5,100 bases of DNA from Muribaculaceae bacterium (lineage in GTDB: Bacteria; Bacteroidota; Bacteroidia; Bacteroidales; Muribaculaceae): contig JAKSMA010000182.1 in the NCBI GenBank assembly GCA_024400895.1, positions 1 to 5,100 on the forward strand, read 5' to 3'. The position numbers and the translations under genes were made by a program. The notes below the pieces were generated by a model. The model was not told the origin of the DNA, did not search any database, and saw only the letters and a list, made by a program, of their open reading frames with translations. Of the stretch, positions 1 to 5,100 are shown in pieces. Position 1 is the first letter of the stretch; every line of letters starts with the position of its first letter.

Positions 1-913
1 TATGCCAGCATCGCTCAATATGTGGTATATGATGTTTGACCCTAAAACATATAGTGGCAAACTTATTACTTCAACTCCTGATGAGTACAACACCATTTGG
101 GTTATGAAGGATGCCTACGGCAATAAGAAGGCGAAACTCCGTACTGATATCCTTTCTCGTGTAAAGACCGACGAGTTCAATTTGCCAATCGCTGAAGGAT
201 TGTGGGGTAGTAAAGCTACTTATGATTCAATTATGGCGCGCATCTATACTTCGAAGTTAGGTGAAAAGAAATATCTCTACAGTTGCTTGAATTTCTGCTT
301 GTTGGCCAATGCTGTTGAAAACATCACAAAACAACCGCTCAACACATTTGTTCAAGGTAATATATTCTTGCCTCTTGGTGCTTTCCACACCATGTATCGT
401 CCGCTTGAAAAGTTCCCGCAATATCAGATTGCCTACACCGAAAAGGACACTTATTTGCGTCGTCAACACATCCATGGATATGTGCATGATGAACTTGCCG
501 CTTTCTCTGGTGGTGTTCAAGGTAATGCGGGCTTGTTCTCAAATGCCAACGACCTTTGCAAGATTTTCCAAATGTGGCTCAATGGTGGTGAATACGGTGG
601 CGATCGCTATTTAAAACAGTCTACAGTGGAGACTTTCCTCACTTCAAAGAGTCCTAATTCTCATCGTGGTTTAGGTTTTGATAAGCCACGCCTCGACAAT
701 CCCGACTGGTCGTCTACTTGTGAAGAAGCAAGCCCTGAGACCGTAGGTCACACTGGTTTTACTGGCACTTGCTATTGGGTTGACCCAAAGACTGATATGA
801 TTTATATCTTCTTGTGCAACCGTGTTTCGCCTACACGTAGCAATCCTAATTTCGGACGTGTAAGTGCTCGCACCAACATTCAGTCAATTCTCTACAAATC
901 TATTGAAAAGTAA
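1..913 (+). CDS. Serine hydrolase, beta-lactamase (class C/PBP4*-like) fold; C-terminal part, probably the tail of a GH3-beta-lactamase fusion protein
   Basis: The 5' end is cut off: the frame is open to the window edge, and the first ATG (base 2) is almost certainly an internal Met, because the catalytic SxxK motif of this fold is absent and must lie upstream. About 303 residues are visible. Numbered from that Met, the second active-site motif region is YSCLNF (93-98), followed by HDELAAF (162-168), GNAGLFS (174-180), RGLGFDKP (222-229) and the KTG-equivalent box HTGFTGT (250-256). The C-terminal segment with FLCNRV (270-275) is typical of the family's last strand. The pattern, especially HGYVHDELAAF with GLGFDKP, is as I recall it from long Bacteroidetes proteins that join an N-terminal GH3 glycosidase to a C-terminal serine hydrolase. 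Such proteins are exported and thought to act on peptidoglycan-type substrates. The fold call is firm; the GH3 fusion is inferred, since no GH3 sequence is in the window. A stand-alone esterase or DD-peptidase-like protein is the alternative. Confidence 0.85.
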   Translation, partial: MPASLNMWYMMFDPKTYSGKLITSTPDEYNTIWVMKDAYGNKKAKLRTDILSRVKTDEFNLPIAEGLWGSKATYDSIMARIYTSKLGEKKYLYSCLNFCLLANAVENITKQPLNTFVQGNIFLPLGAFHTMYRPLEKFPQYQIAYTEKDTYLRRQHIHGYVHDELAAFSGGVQGNAGLFSNANDLCKIFQMWLNGGEYGGDRYLKQSTVETFLTSKSPNSHRGLGFDKPRLDNPDWSSTCEEASPETVGHTGFTGTCYWVDPKTDMIYIFLCNRVSPTRSNPNFGRVSARTNIQSILYKSIEK

Positions 914-934
914 TTACTGAAATCATAAAAATGT

Positions 935-972
935 AGTAGGCCTGAAACCCATAGGTTTTGGGCCTATTTATT
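935..972 (+). terminator. Rho-independent-type terminator after the serine hydrolase gene
   Basis: An inverted repeat begins 21 bases after the stop codon. The arm AGGCCTGAAACC (938-949) pairs with GGTTTTGGGCCT (954-965) across the loop CATA. The only imperfections are two positions that form G-U wobbles in plus-strand RNA, and the stem can be extended outward to about 935/968. The sequence after it is AT-rich (ATTTATTATAAATTA) rather than a clean T tract. The wobble pairs become A-C mismatches on the other strand, which favours plus-strand function. Confidence 0.75.
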
Positions 973-987
973 ATAAATTAGTGTTGT

Positions 988-1019
988 TTTGGGCATATTG
1001 GAAATTATTTGTAACTTCG
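988..1019 (+). promoter_or_regulatory. Bacteroidetes sigma-ABfr-type promoter for the cstA-tlpA operon
   Basis: The -33 element TTTG lies at 988-991. After exactly 20 bp comes the -7 element TAACTTCG at 1012-1019, one mismatch from the Bacteroides consensus TAnnTTTG. The transcription start would fall near 1025, leaving a leader of about 24 bases before the ATG at 1049. No Shine-Dalgarno sequence is visible in that leader, as is usual in Bacteroidetes. The call is based on motif and spacing only. Confidence 0.65.
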
Positions 1020-1048
1020 TAGTCAAATTGGACAATAATTAGACTAAT

Positions 1049-2509
1049 ATGATTTCATTCGTATCAGCACTTCTGTTATTAATTTTAGGTTACGTTTTCT
1101 ACGGCCGGTTTGTGAGCCATGTATTTGGGGTGCAAACTGATCGTCCTACTCCGGCATACGCCCAGACTGATGGCGTCGACTTCGTGCCGATGCCTGCATG
1201 GAAGGTGTATCTCATCCAATTCTTGAATATCGCTGGCCTTGGTCCGATTTTCGGTGCCATAATGGGCGCAAAGTTTGGCACAGCATCTTATTTGTGGATT
1301 GTGTTGGGGTCAATTTTTGCAGGAGGCGTTCACGATTACTTGTCGGCAATGATAAGCATTCGTAAGCGTGGTGCATCAATAACTGAAATCATTGATGAAC
1401 AACTTGGTAAAAAGGTGGGAAAAGTGATGCTTGTCATCCTTATGATGCTCTTGATACTTGTGGGAGCAACTTTTACAAGTGGCCCTTCTGAACTGTTGGC
1501 AAAAATGACAGGACAGTGGGGAATGGATGCCTTTGTTTGGATTGGTATTATTTTCTGTTATTATGTTTTGGCCACTGTTTGTCCGGTCAATAAGATTATA
1601 GGAAAAATTTATCCAGTGTTTGGCTTCTGTATGCTGTTTATGGCTATCAGTGTGATGTTATACATCTTGATAATTCAGCCCGAGTTGCCCGAGTTGTGGT
1701 CATCTGGCTCGTTTATTAATAAGGAATGGGAATCAGCTCCGATTATACCCCTGATGTTTATCACCATTGCTTGTGGTGCCATTTCTGGTTTTCATTCCAC
1801 TCAGAGCACACTAATGGCACGCTGTGTCACCTCAGAGCGTGTTGCGCGCCACTGCTTTTATGGAGCGATGCTTACCGAAGGTGCTGTTACGCTCGTTTGG
1901 GCTGCTGCAGCCACAGTCTTTTTTCACGAACATGGCGTGATGAATCCCGATACTGGTAACGCATATACCGGTGCCGCTGTGGCCAATATTATTTGTAATA
2001 GTTGGCTTGGCACTTTTGGAGGTGTTTTAGCTGTGATAGGTATTATCGTTGCACCTATTTCTACCGGTGATACTTCCTTACGCTGTGCCCGTCTTATTTT
2101 GGCTGACTTTTTCAAATATGAACAAAAGCCTTTGTTGAAGCGATTCGTGCTGGCTGTGCCTGTTTTTGTGCTCACAATAGCTTTGCTCGTGTGGAGTTTG
2201 ACCGATGCTAATGGATTTGGTAAACTCTGGAGATACCTCTCTTGGACCAATCAATTGGTGGCATCAATCACCCTGTGGGCTATTTCGGTGTATCTAAAAA
2301 AGAACAAGAAACTTTATTGGATAACGTTTGTTCCGGCAGTGTTCATGACATTTATCTGCACCTCATATATCATCATAGCCCCAGAAGGACTACAACTCGA
2401 TTATGTGGTGGGTATGATTGTTGGAGCCGTGGTTGCTGTTGCGGCATTAGTTTGGTTTGTTTTAAACCATAATGGCGAACAAATAGTCTCAAAAGAAGAA
2501 AATAATTAA
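1049..2509 (+). CDS. cstA: CstA-family carbon starvation / peptide or pyruvate transporter (short form)
   Basis: A 486-residue polytopic inner-membrane protein of the CstA family; characterised Escherichia coli members (CstA, BtsT) import peptides and/or pyruvate. The N-terminal CstA signature is clear: DRPTPA (31-36), DGVDFVP (41-47), NIAGLGPIFGAIMGA (60-74) and GGVHDY (92-97). Further conserved-looking patches are SGFHSTQST (246-254), EGAVTLVW (277-284) and PISTGDTSLR (336-345). Hydrophobic segments suggest roughly 11-13 membrane spans, for example near 2-20, 82-100, 126-144, 161-179, 187-209, 233-248, 272-291, 320-338, 366-384, 425-443 and 452-472. The length is well below the roughly 700 residues of E. 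coli CstA and fits the shorter form seen in many anaerobes, so this is not a truncation. The start is supported by the promoter just upstream and by the first span beginning at once. The C-terminus is a short polar tail (HNGEQIVSKEENN). It is followed after 13 bp by the thioredoxin-like gene, probably on one transcript. The family is secure; the substrate cannot be read from the sequence. Confidence 0.92.
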   Translation: MISFVSALLLLILGYVFYGRFVSHVFGVQTDRPTPAYAQTDGVDFVPMPAWKVYLIQFLNIAGLGPIFGAIMGAKFGTASYLWIVLGSIFAGGVHDYLSAMISIRKRGASITEIIDEQLGKKVGKVMLVILMMLLILVGATFTSGPSELLAKMTGQWGMDAFVWIGIIFCYYVLATVCPVNKIIGKIYPVFGFCMLFMAISVMLYILIIQPELPELWSSGSFINKEWESAPIIPLMFITIACGAISGFHSTQSTLMARCVTSERVARHCFYGAMLTEGAVTLVWAAAATVFFHEHGVMNPDTGNAYTGAAVANIICNSWLGTFGGVLAVIGIIVAPISTGDTSLRCARLILADFFKYEQKPLLKRFVLAVPVFVLTIALLVWSLTDANGFGKLWRYLSWTNQLVASITLWAISVYLKKNKKLYWITFVPAVFMTFICTSYIIIAPEGLQLDYVVGMIVGAVVAVAALVWFVLNHNGEQIVSKEENN

Positions 2510-2522
2510 AAATACTTACTAT

Positions 2523-3509
2523 ATGAAAAAGATTCTCGTTTCGGTTTTGGCCTCTGCGCTTTCAGTTTTTGCGTATGCGGGCGGCTACAAAATTACAATC
2601 GGTTTTCCCGATGTGTCGTTAAATAATGCTACTGCTTATCTCACAAGTTACGATTCTGGCGATACTGTAGCCACAGGCACTGTGCATGGTAAGCGCTGTG
2701 TGATTAAGGGTAAGATTGAAGATTCATATTTTGCTCGTTTGATTATTGATGGTAAGCGCTGTGGCATGATTGTAGAGGATGGCGAAATTGCAGTGGATTG
2801 GGCTACTAAAATAGCTTCTGGTGCACCTCTCAATGATTATCTCAATGATTTGGATAAAAAGATGGAAAATGTGCAGACAGAAGAAGAGGCAGCAGTTTTC
2901 TATTACAAGGCTTTTGAAGAAAATAAAAACAATGGTGTAGGTCCATGGGCTTTCCATAATTATCTGATGTGTAAGCCTCTCACATTGCCTCAACTTGAAG
3001 CAGAACTTGCCAATGTGCCATCTTCATACATGGAACAGAAGCGTGTGAAGAGTGCCATTGCAAATGTGAAAGCACAGGCGGTGACTGCCGAAGGACAGAT
3101 GTTTACCGATTTCACAGTTACCAGAGAGGATGGAAGCACTGTGAAATTGAGCGACTACGTTGGTAAGGGTACTTACACACTTGTCGATTTTTGGGCAAGC
3201 TGGTGTGGACCATGTCGTCGCGAAATCCCTAACATTAAAGCGCTCTATGAAAAGTATAACGGAAAAGGTATGAGTTTCCTTGGTGTTGCTGTTTGGGATG
3301 CTCCTGCAGATACTCACAAAGCTATTGAGCAATTGCAGATGCCTTGGCCAGTGATTGTTGGCAACAAGAATCTCACAGAGCCCACACAGAAATATGGCAT
3401 TATGGGTATTCCTCATATCATTATCTTTGACCCAGAAGGTCGTATTATTTCACGTGGCTTGCAAGGAAAGAAACTTGCAGAGATGGTAGATGCCTGTATG
3501 GCAAAGTAA
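2523..3509 (+). CDS. Secreted TlpA/ResA-like thioredoxin-fold protein with N-terminal DUF4369-like domain
   Basis: A 328-residue protein expected to work outside the cytoplasm as a thiol-disulfide oxidoreductase, probably a reductase of envelope proteins. Residues 1-19 form a signal peptide (basic MKK, hydrophobic core, AYA before Gly20). There is no lipobox Cys at the cleavage site, so a soluble periplasmic form is more likely than a lipoprotein. Residues about 22-115 are strand-rich and resemble the DUF4369 domain often found ahead of TlpA domains in Bacteroidetes. A mostly helical linker follows (about 116-185). The thioredoxin domain spans about 190-328: FTVTREDGSTVKLSDYVGK, then VDFWASWCGPC with active-site Cys228 and Cys231, the cis-Pro loop GIPHI (Pro297), and the final strand and helix. 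Additional cysteines lie at 59, 80, 150 and 325. The gene starts 13 bp after the cstA-type gene with no recognisable promoter between, so it is probably co-transcribed. The client protein and any link to transport are unknown; the thioredoxin domain is certain, the DUF4369 assignment likely. Confidence 0.92.
   Translation: MKKILVSVLASALSVFAYAGGYKITIGFPDVSLNNATAYLTSYDSGDTVATGTVHGKRCVIKGKIEDSYFARLIIDGKRCGMIVEDGEIAVDWATKIASGAPLNDYLNDLDKKMENVQTEEEAAVFYYKAFEENKNNGVGPWAFHNYLMCKPLTLPQLEAELANVPSSYMEQKRVKSAIANVKAQAVTAEGQMFTDFTVTREDGSTVKLSDYVGKGTYTLVDFWASWCGPCRREIPNIKALYEKYNGKGMSFLGVAVWDAPADTHKAIEQLQMPWPVIVGNKNLTEPTQKYGIMGIPHIIIFDPEGRIISRGLQGKKLAEMVDACMAK
2686..2763 (+). repeat. Pair of 15-bp direct repeats inside the thioredoxin-like gene
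   Basis: The 15-mer ATGGTAAGCGCTGTG occurs at 2686-2700 and again at 2749-2763, 63 bp (21 codons) apart and in the same reading frame. It encodes Gly-Lys-Arg-Cys at residues 56-59 and 77-80 of the N-terminal domain. This is probably a repeated beta-turn with identical codon choice, not a mobile or regulatory element. Confidence 0.6.
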
Positions 3510-3534
3510 AATCAGATAAGGTAATATTACACTA

Positions 3535-3576
3535 CACAACGAGGGCTGAAGCATAACACTTCAGCCCATCGTTGTG
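3535..3576. terminator. Long hairpin between convergent genes, probable bidirectional terminator
   Basis: A two-part inverted repeat fills much of the 88-bp gap between the thioredoxin-like gene and purT. The inner stem GGGCTGAAG (3543-3551) pairs perfectly with CTTCAGCCC (3559-3567) around the 7-base loop CATAACA. The outer stem CACAACGA (3535-3542) pairs perfectly with TCGTTGTG (3569-3576), separated from the inner stem by one bulged A at 3568. That gives 17 base pairs in total, without wobbles, so it folds on either strand. Neither side has a strong T tract (ATATAAATG follows on the plus strand). Termination of both converging transcripts is therefore inferred from position and stem strength. 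Confidence 0.75.
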
Positions 3577-3597
3577 ATATAAATGTGTGATTATCTT

Positions 3598-4791
3598 TTA
3601 TTTTGCAGGGAGAACATTGATTTTAAGTTTTGCATATGCTCTGTCGCATTTAGCGATAGCCTCTTCCACACTGTCGGCTGTAGCGAGGATTACACCCATG
3701 CGGCGATGCCCCTTCACTTCTGGTTTGCCAAAGATGCGGATGTCGACACCAGCTTCTTCCAGTGCCTTGTCCACATTTTCAAATTCTACACGATTGCTGT
3801 CGCCTTCCACCACGATAGCCTTGCTTGCAGAAGGACCATAGAAACGAATGGCAGGAATAGGCAATCCCATTAATGCGCGAGCGTGGAGAGCGAATTCGCT
3901 CAAGTTTTGAGATATCATGGTCACCATGCCTGTGTCATGTGGACGAGGTGACACCTCGCTGAAGATGACTTCTTCACCTTTGATAAACATCTCAACACCA
4001 AAAATACCATATCCGCCAAGTGCATCGGTCACTTTCTTTGCAATGTCTTGGGCCTTCGCAATAGCTACAGGTGCCATGGCTTGCGGCTGCCAAGAATAGC
4101 GGTAGTCGCCATCTTGCTGAATATGGCCAACAGGTTCGCAGAACTGCGTGCCTGCCACATTGCGAACGGTAAGCAGGGTGATTTCGTAATCAAAATCCAC
4201 AAAACCCTCAACAATCACTCGGCCAGCACCTGCGCGTCCGCCTTCTTGCGAAATGTGCCAGGCGCGGTCAATGTCGGCTTCAGTCTTCACCACACTTTGT
4301 CCGTGGCCAGAGGAACTCATGATTGGCTTTACTACGCAAGGGATACCTACTTCTTTGATTGCCTCCTTGAATTCTTCTTCTGTAGAAGCGAAACGATAAG
4401 GAGATGTAGGCACACCAAGTGTTTCGGCAGCCAAGCGACGAATGCCTTCACGATTCATTGTGAGAAGAGCTGCGTTGGCTGTAGGAGTTACATTATAGCC
4501 TTCTTTCTCAAGCTCCACAAGGGTAGGGGTAGCAATTGCTTCCACTTCAGGGATGATGTGGTCGGGTTGCTCTTCCTTGATGGCTGTGCGCAATGCTTCA
4601 CCATCGAGCATACTGAATGATTTGCTGCTTTGTGCCACTTGCATGGCTGGAGCGCCAGGATAGCGGTCGCAAGCCACAACTTCTACACCCAAGCGTACGA
4701 GTTCAATCGCCACTTCTTTACCGAGTTCGCCACTGCCCAAAAGCATTGCTTTTTTGCCAATTTCAGTGCCGAATGATCCAATTTTTGTCAT
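3598..4791 (-). CDS. purT: Formate-dependent phosphoribosylglycinamide formyltransferase (GAR transformylase 2)
   Basis: A 397-residue cytosolic ATP-grasp enzyme that makes formyl-GAR from GAR, formate and ATP, the third step of purine synthesis, without a folate donor. It follows E. coli PurT closely along its length (about 392 residues there). The N-terminal GAR-binding loop LLGSGELG (17-24) contains Glu22, and PEVEAIAT (81-88) contains Glu82. [13 protein letters not shown] (111-123) is followed by the ATP-grasp segment [13 protein letters not shown] (153-165) with Lys155. [13 protein letters not shown] (186-198) and the DYEITLLTV strand come next. Metal ligands are Glu267 in FGVEMF and Glu279 in [14 protein letters not shown], which also holds Asp286. 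[16 protein letters not shown] (352-367) closes the substrate pocket. All expected catalytic and binding residues, as recalled for E. coli, are present. The start at 4791 preserves E. coli numbering and lies 30 bases past a consensus promoter. It is convergent with the cstA-type operon and appears monocistronic here. Confidence 0.97.
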   Translation of the reverse strand: MTKIGSFGTEIGKKAMLLGSGELGKEVAIELVRLGVEVVACDRYPGAPAMQVAQSSKSFSMLDGEALRTAIKEEQPDHIIPEVEAIATPTLVELEKEGYNVTPTANAALLTMNREGIRRLAAETLGVPTSPYRFASTEEEFKEAIKEVGIPCVVKPIMSSSGHGQSVVKTEADIDRAWHISQEGGRAGAGRVIVEGFVDFDYEITLLTVRNVAGTQFCEPVGHIQQDGDYRYSWQPQAMAPVAIAKAQDIAKKVTDALGGYGIFGVEMFIKGEEVIFSEVSPRPHDTGMVTMISQNLSEFALHARALMGLPIPAIRFYGPSASKAIVVEGDSNRVEFENVDKALEEAGVDIRIFGKPEVKGHRRMGVILATADSVEEAIAKCDRAYAKLKINVLPAK

Positions 4792-4821
4792 GATTGTATA
4801 GAGTATATTTGTTTTGTTCTA

Positions 4822-4853
4822 CAAAGTTACGCTTTGATGGCATAATATACAAA
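4822..4853 (-). promoter_or_regulatory. Bacteroidetes sigma-ABfr-type promoter for purT
   Basis: Read on the minus strand, TTTG (4853-4850) is followed after 20 bp by TAACTTTG (4829-4822), a perfect match to the TAnnTTTG -7 element. Transcription would begin near 4816, leaving about 25 untranslated bases before the purT ATG. The leader is AT-rich with no Shine-Dalgarno sequence. I see no obvious PurR-like operator or riboswitch, and the leader is too short for a purine riboswitch. Confidence 0.75.
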
Positions 4854-4891
4854 TGTATCATTTATAATTATTGTTTATGTTTGTGCACTGA

Positions 4892-4923
4892 TTTGCGTAT
4901 GTTTATGAAAATCACTAATTTTG
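4892..4923 (+). promoter_or_regulatory. Bacteroidetes sigma-ABfr-type promoter for the last, partial gene
   Basis: TTTG at 4892-4895 is followed after exactly 20 bp by TAATTTTG at 4916-4923, a perfect match to TAnnTTTG. Transcription would start near 4929, about 24 bases before the ATG at 4953. It is divergent from the purT promoter; the two -33 elements are 38 bp apart and do not overlap, so both could be occupied at once. Confidence 0.7.
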
Positions 4924-4952
4924 CATAAATAAAAACACTTATTATTTTTAAG

Positions 4953-5100
4953 ATGATGCTTAATTTCTATCGCATATTACTTTTTTTGATTGTTTCTGTA
5001 TTCTCCTTTTCTGCTATAACGCAAAAAAAAAATGATGAGGAGTGGGGCTCTAAAATGACTGTTCGGCGTGTTCATAAGAAACCAGATGTGATTGTTTTGG
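4953..5100 (+). CDS. Start of an exported protein of unknown function (partial, 3' end outside the window)
   Basis: The frame opens at 4953 and stays open to the window edge, giving 49 complete codons. Residues 1-22 look like a signal peptide: MMLNFYR, then a hydrophobic core (ILLFLIVSVFSFSA), with likely cleavage around ITQ. After it comes a polar, mostly basic stretch (KKNDEEWGSKMTVRRVHKK), then PDVIVL. I do not recognise the family. Two consecutive ATGs (4953 and 4956) could each be the start; both keep the signal peptide, and neither has a Shine-Dalgarno sequence. Support for the gene comes from the well-placed promoter upstream, the signal peptide, and the early stops in both other frames after the A tract. 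A run of ten A at 5023-5032 encodes the KK just after the signal peptide and could be a slippage site. The function cannot be inferred from what is visible. Confidence 0.65.
   Translation, partial: MMLNFYRILLFLIVSVFSFSAITQKKNDEEWGSKMTVRRVHKKPDVIVL

Noticed and set aside
2..4. ATG at base 2 as the true start of the serine hydrolase
   Set aside because: The visible sequence begins after the position where the SxxK nucleophile motif must lie, so the gene must extend upstream of the window.
309..614. Overlapping open frames inside the serine hydrolase gene, on both strands
   Set aside because: They lie wholly within a well-supported coding frame carrying conserved motifs, and their translations look non-protein-like.
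3024..3416. A 130-codon open frame on the minus strand
   Set aside because: It overlaps the TlpA-like coding region including WCGPC, has no domain pattern, and has no promoter of the local type in front of it.
3583..3873. Plus-strand open frames starting near the purT stop (3583 and 3587)
   Set aside because: Both run antisense through the purT C-terminus. The in-frame ATGs sit just after the terminator hairpin, with no promoter in the short gap.
4048..4620. A 190-codon open frame on the plus strand
   Set aside because: It lies entirely antisense to purT, whose protein is unmistakable; the translation is rich in Cys/His/Phe and shows no family signature, as expected of a shadow frame.
4792..4952. 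Possible purine riboswitch or purine operator in the purT upstream region
   Set aside because: The inferred purT leader is only about 25 bases, too short for a riboswitch aptamer, and no convincing palindromic operator is visible; the region is explained by two divergent promoters.
1..5100. CRISPR arrays, insertion sequences, tRNA/rRNA genes, phage or defence genes
   Set aside because: I found no regularly spaced repeats, transposase or integrase motifs, tRNA-like cloverleaf, or toxin/nuclease signatures on either strand.

Overview
The window looks like chromosomal DNA of a Bacteroidales bacterium (Prevotella/Bacteroides-like). Three things point that way: gene starts have AT-rich leaders without a Shine-Dalgarno sequence; three promoters fit the Bacteroidetes sigma-ABfr pattern (TTTG, 20 bp, TAnnTTTG); and the gene families are ones common in that order, such as a secreted DUF4369-like/TlpA thioredoxin and the serine-hydrolase tail of a probable GH3 fusion. 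The genus cannot be fixed from the sequence alone.

Layout, left to right. Bases 1-913 hold the 3' part of a serine-beta-lactamase-fold gene whose start lies outside the window; it closes with a hairpin terminator at 935-972. A promoter at 988-1019 drives a probable two-gene operon: a short CstA-type carbon-starvation/peptide-pyruvate transporter (1049-2509), then, 13 bp later, a secreted thioredoxin-fold protein with a WCGPC active site (2523-3509). A long hairpin at 3535-3576 sits between this operon and the convergent gene purT (3598-4791, minus strand), the formate-dependent GAR transformylase of purine synthesis. A 161-bp divergent intergenic region (4792-4952) carries the purT promoter on the minus strand and a plus-strand promoter for a last gene. 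Only the first 49 codons of that gene are inside the window; they look like a signal peptide followed by a basic, unrecognised segment.

The genes do not form one pathway. They are an envelope or cell-wall hydrolase, a nutrient-uptake transporter paired with an extracytoplasmic thiol protein, and a purine housekeeping enzyme. I see no mobile element, CRISPR array, tRNA, rRNA or defence cassette. The region reads as ordinary core chromosome. The points most worth a second look are the altered active-site motif and probable fusion of the first gene, the near-identical architecture of the three promoters, and a 10-A homopolymer just after the signal peptide of the last gene.
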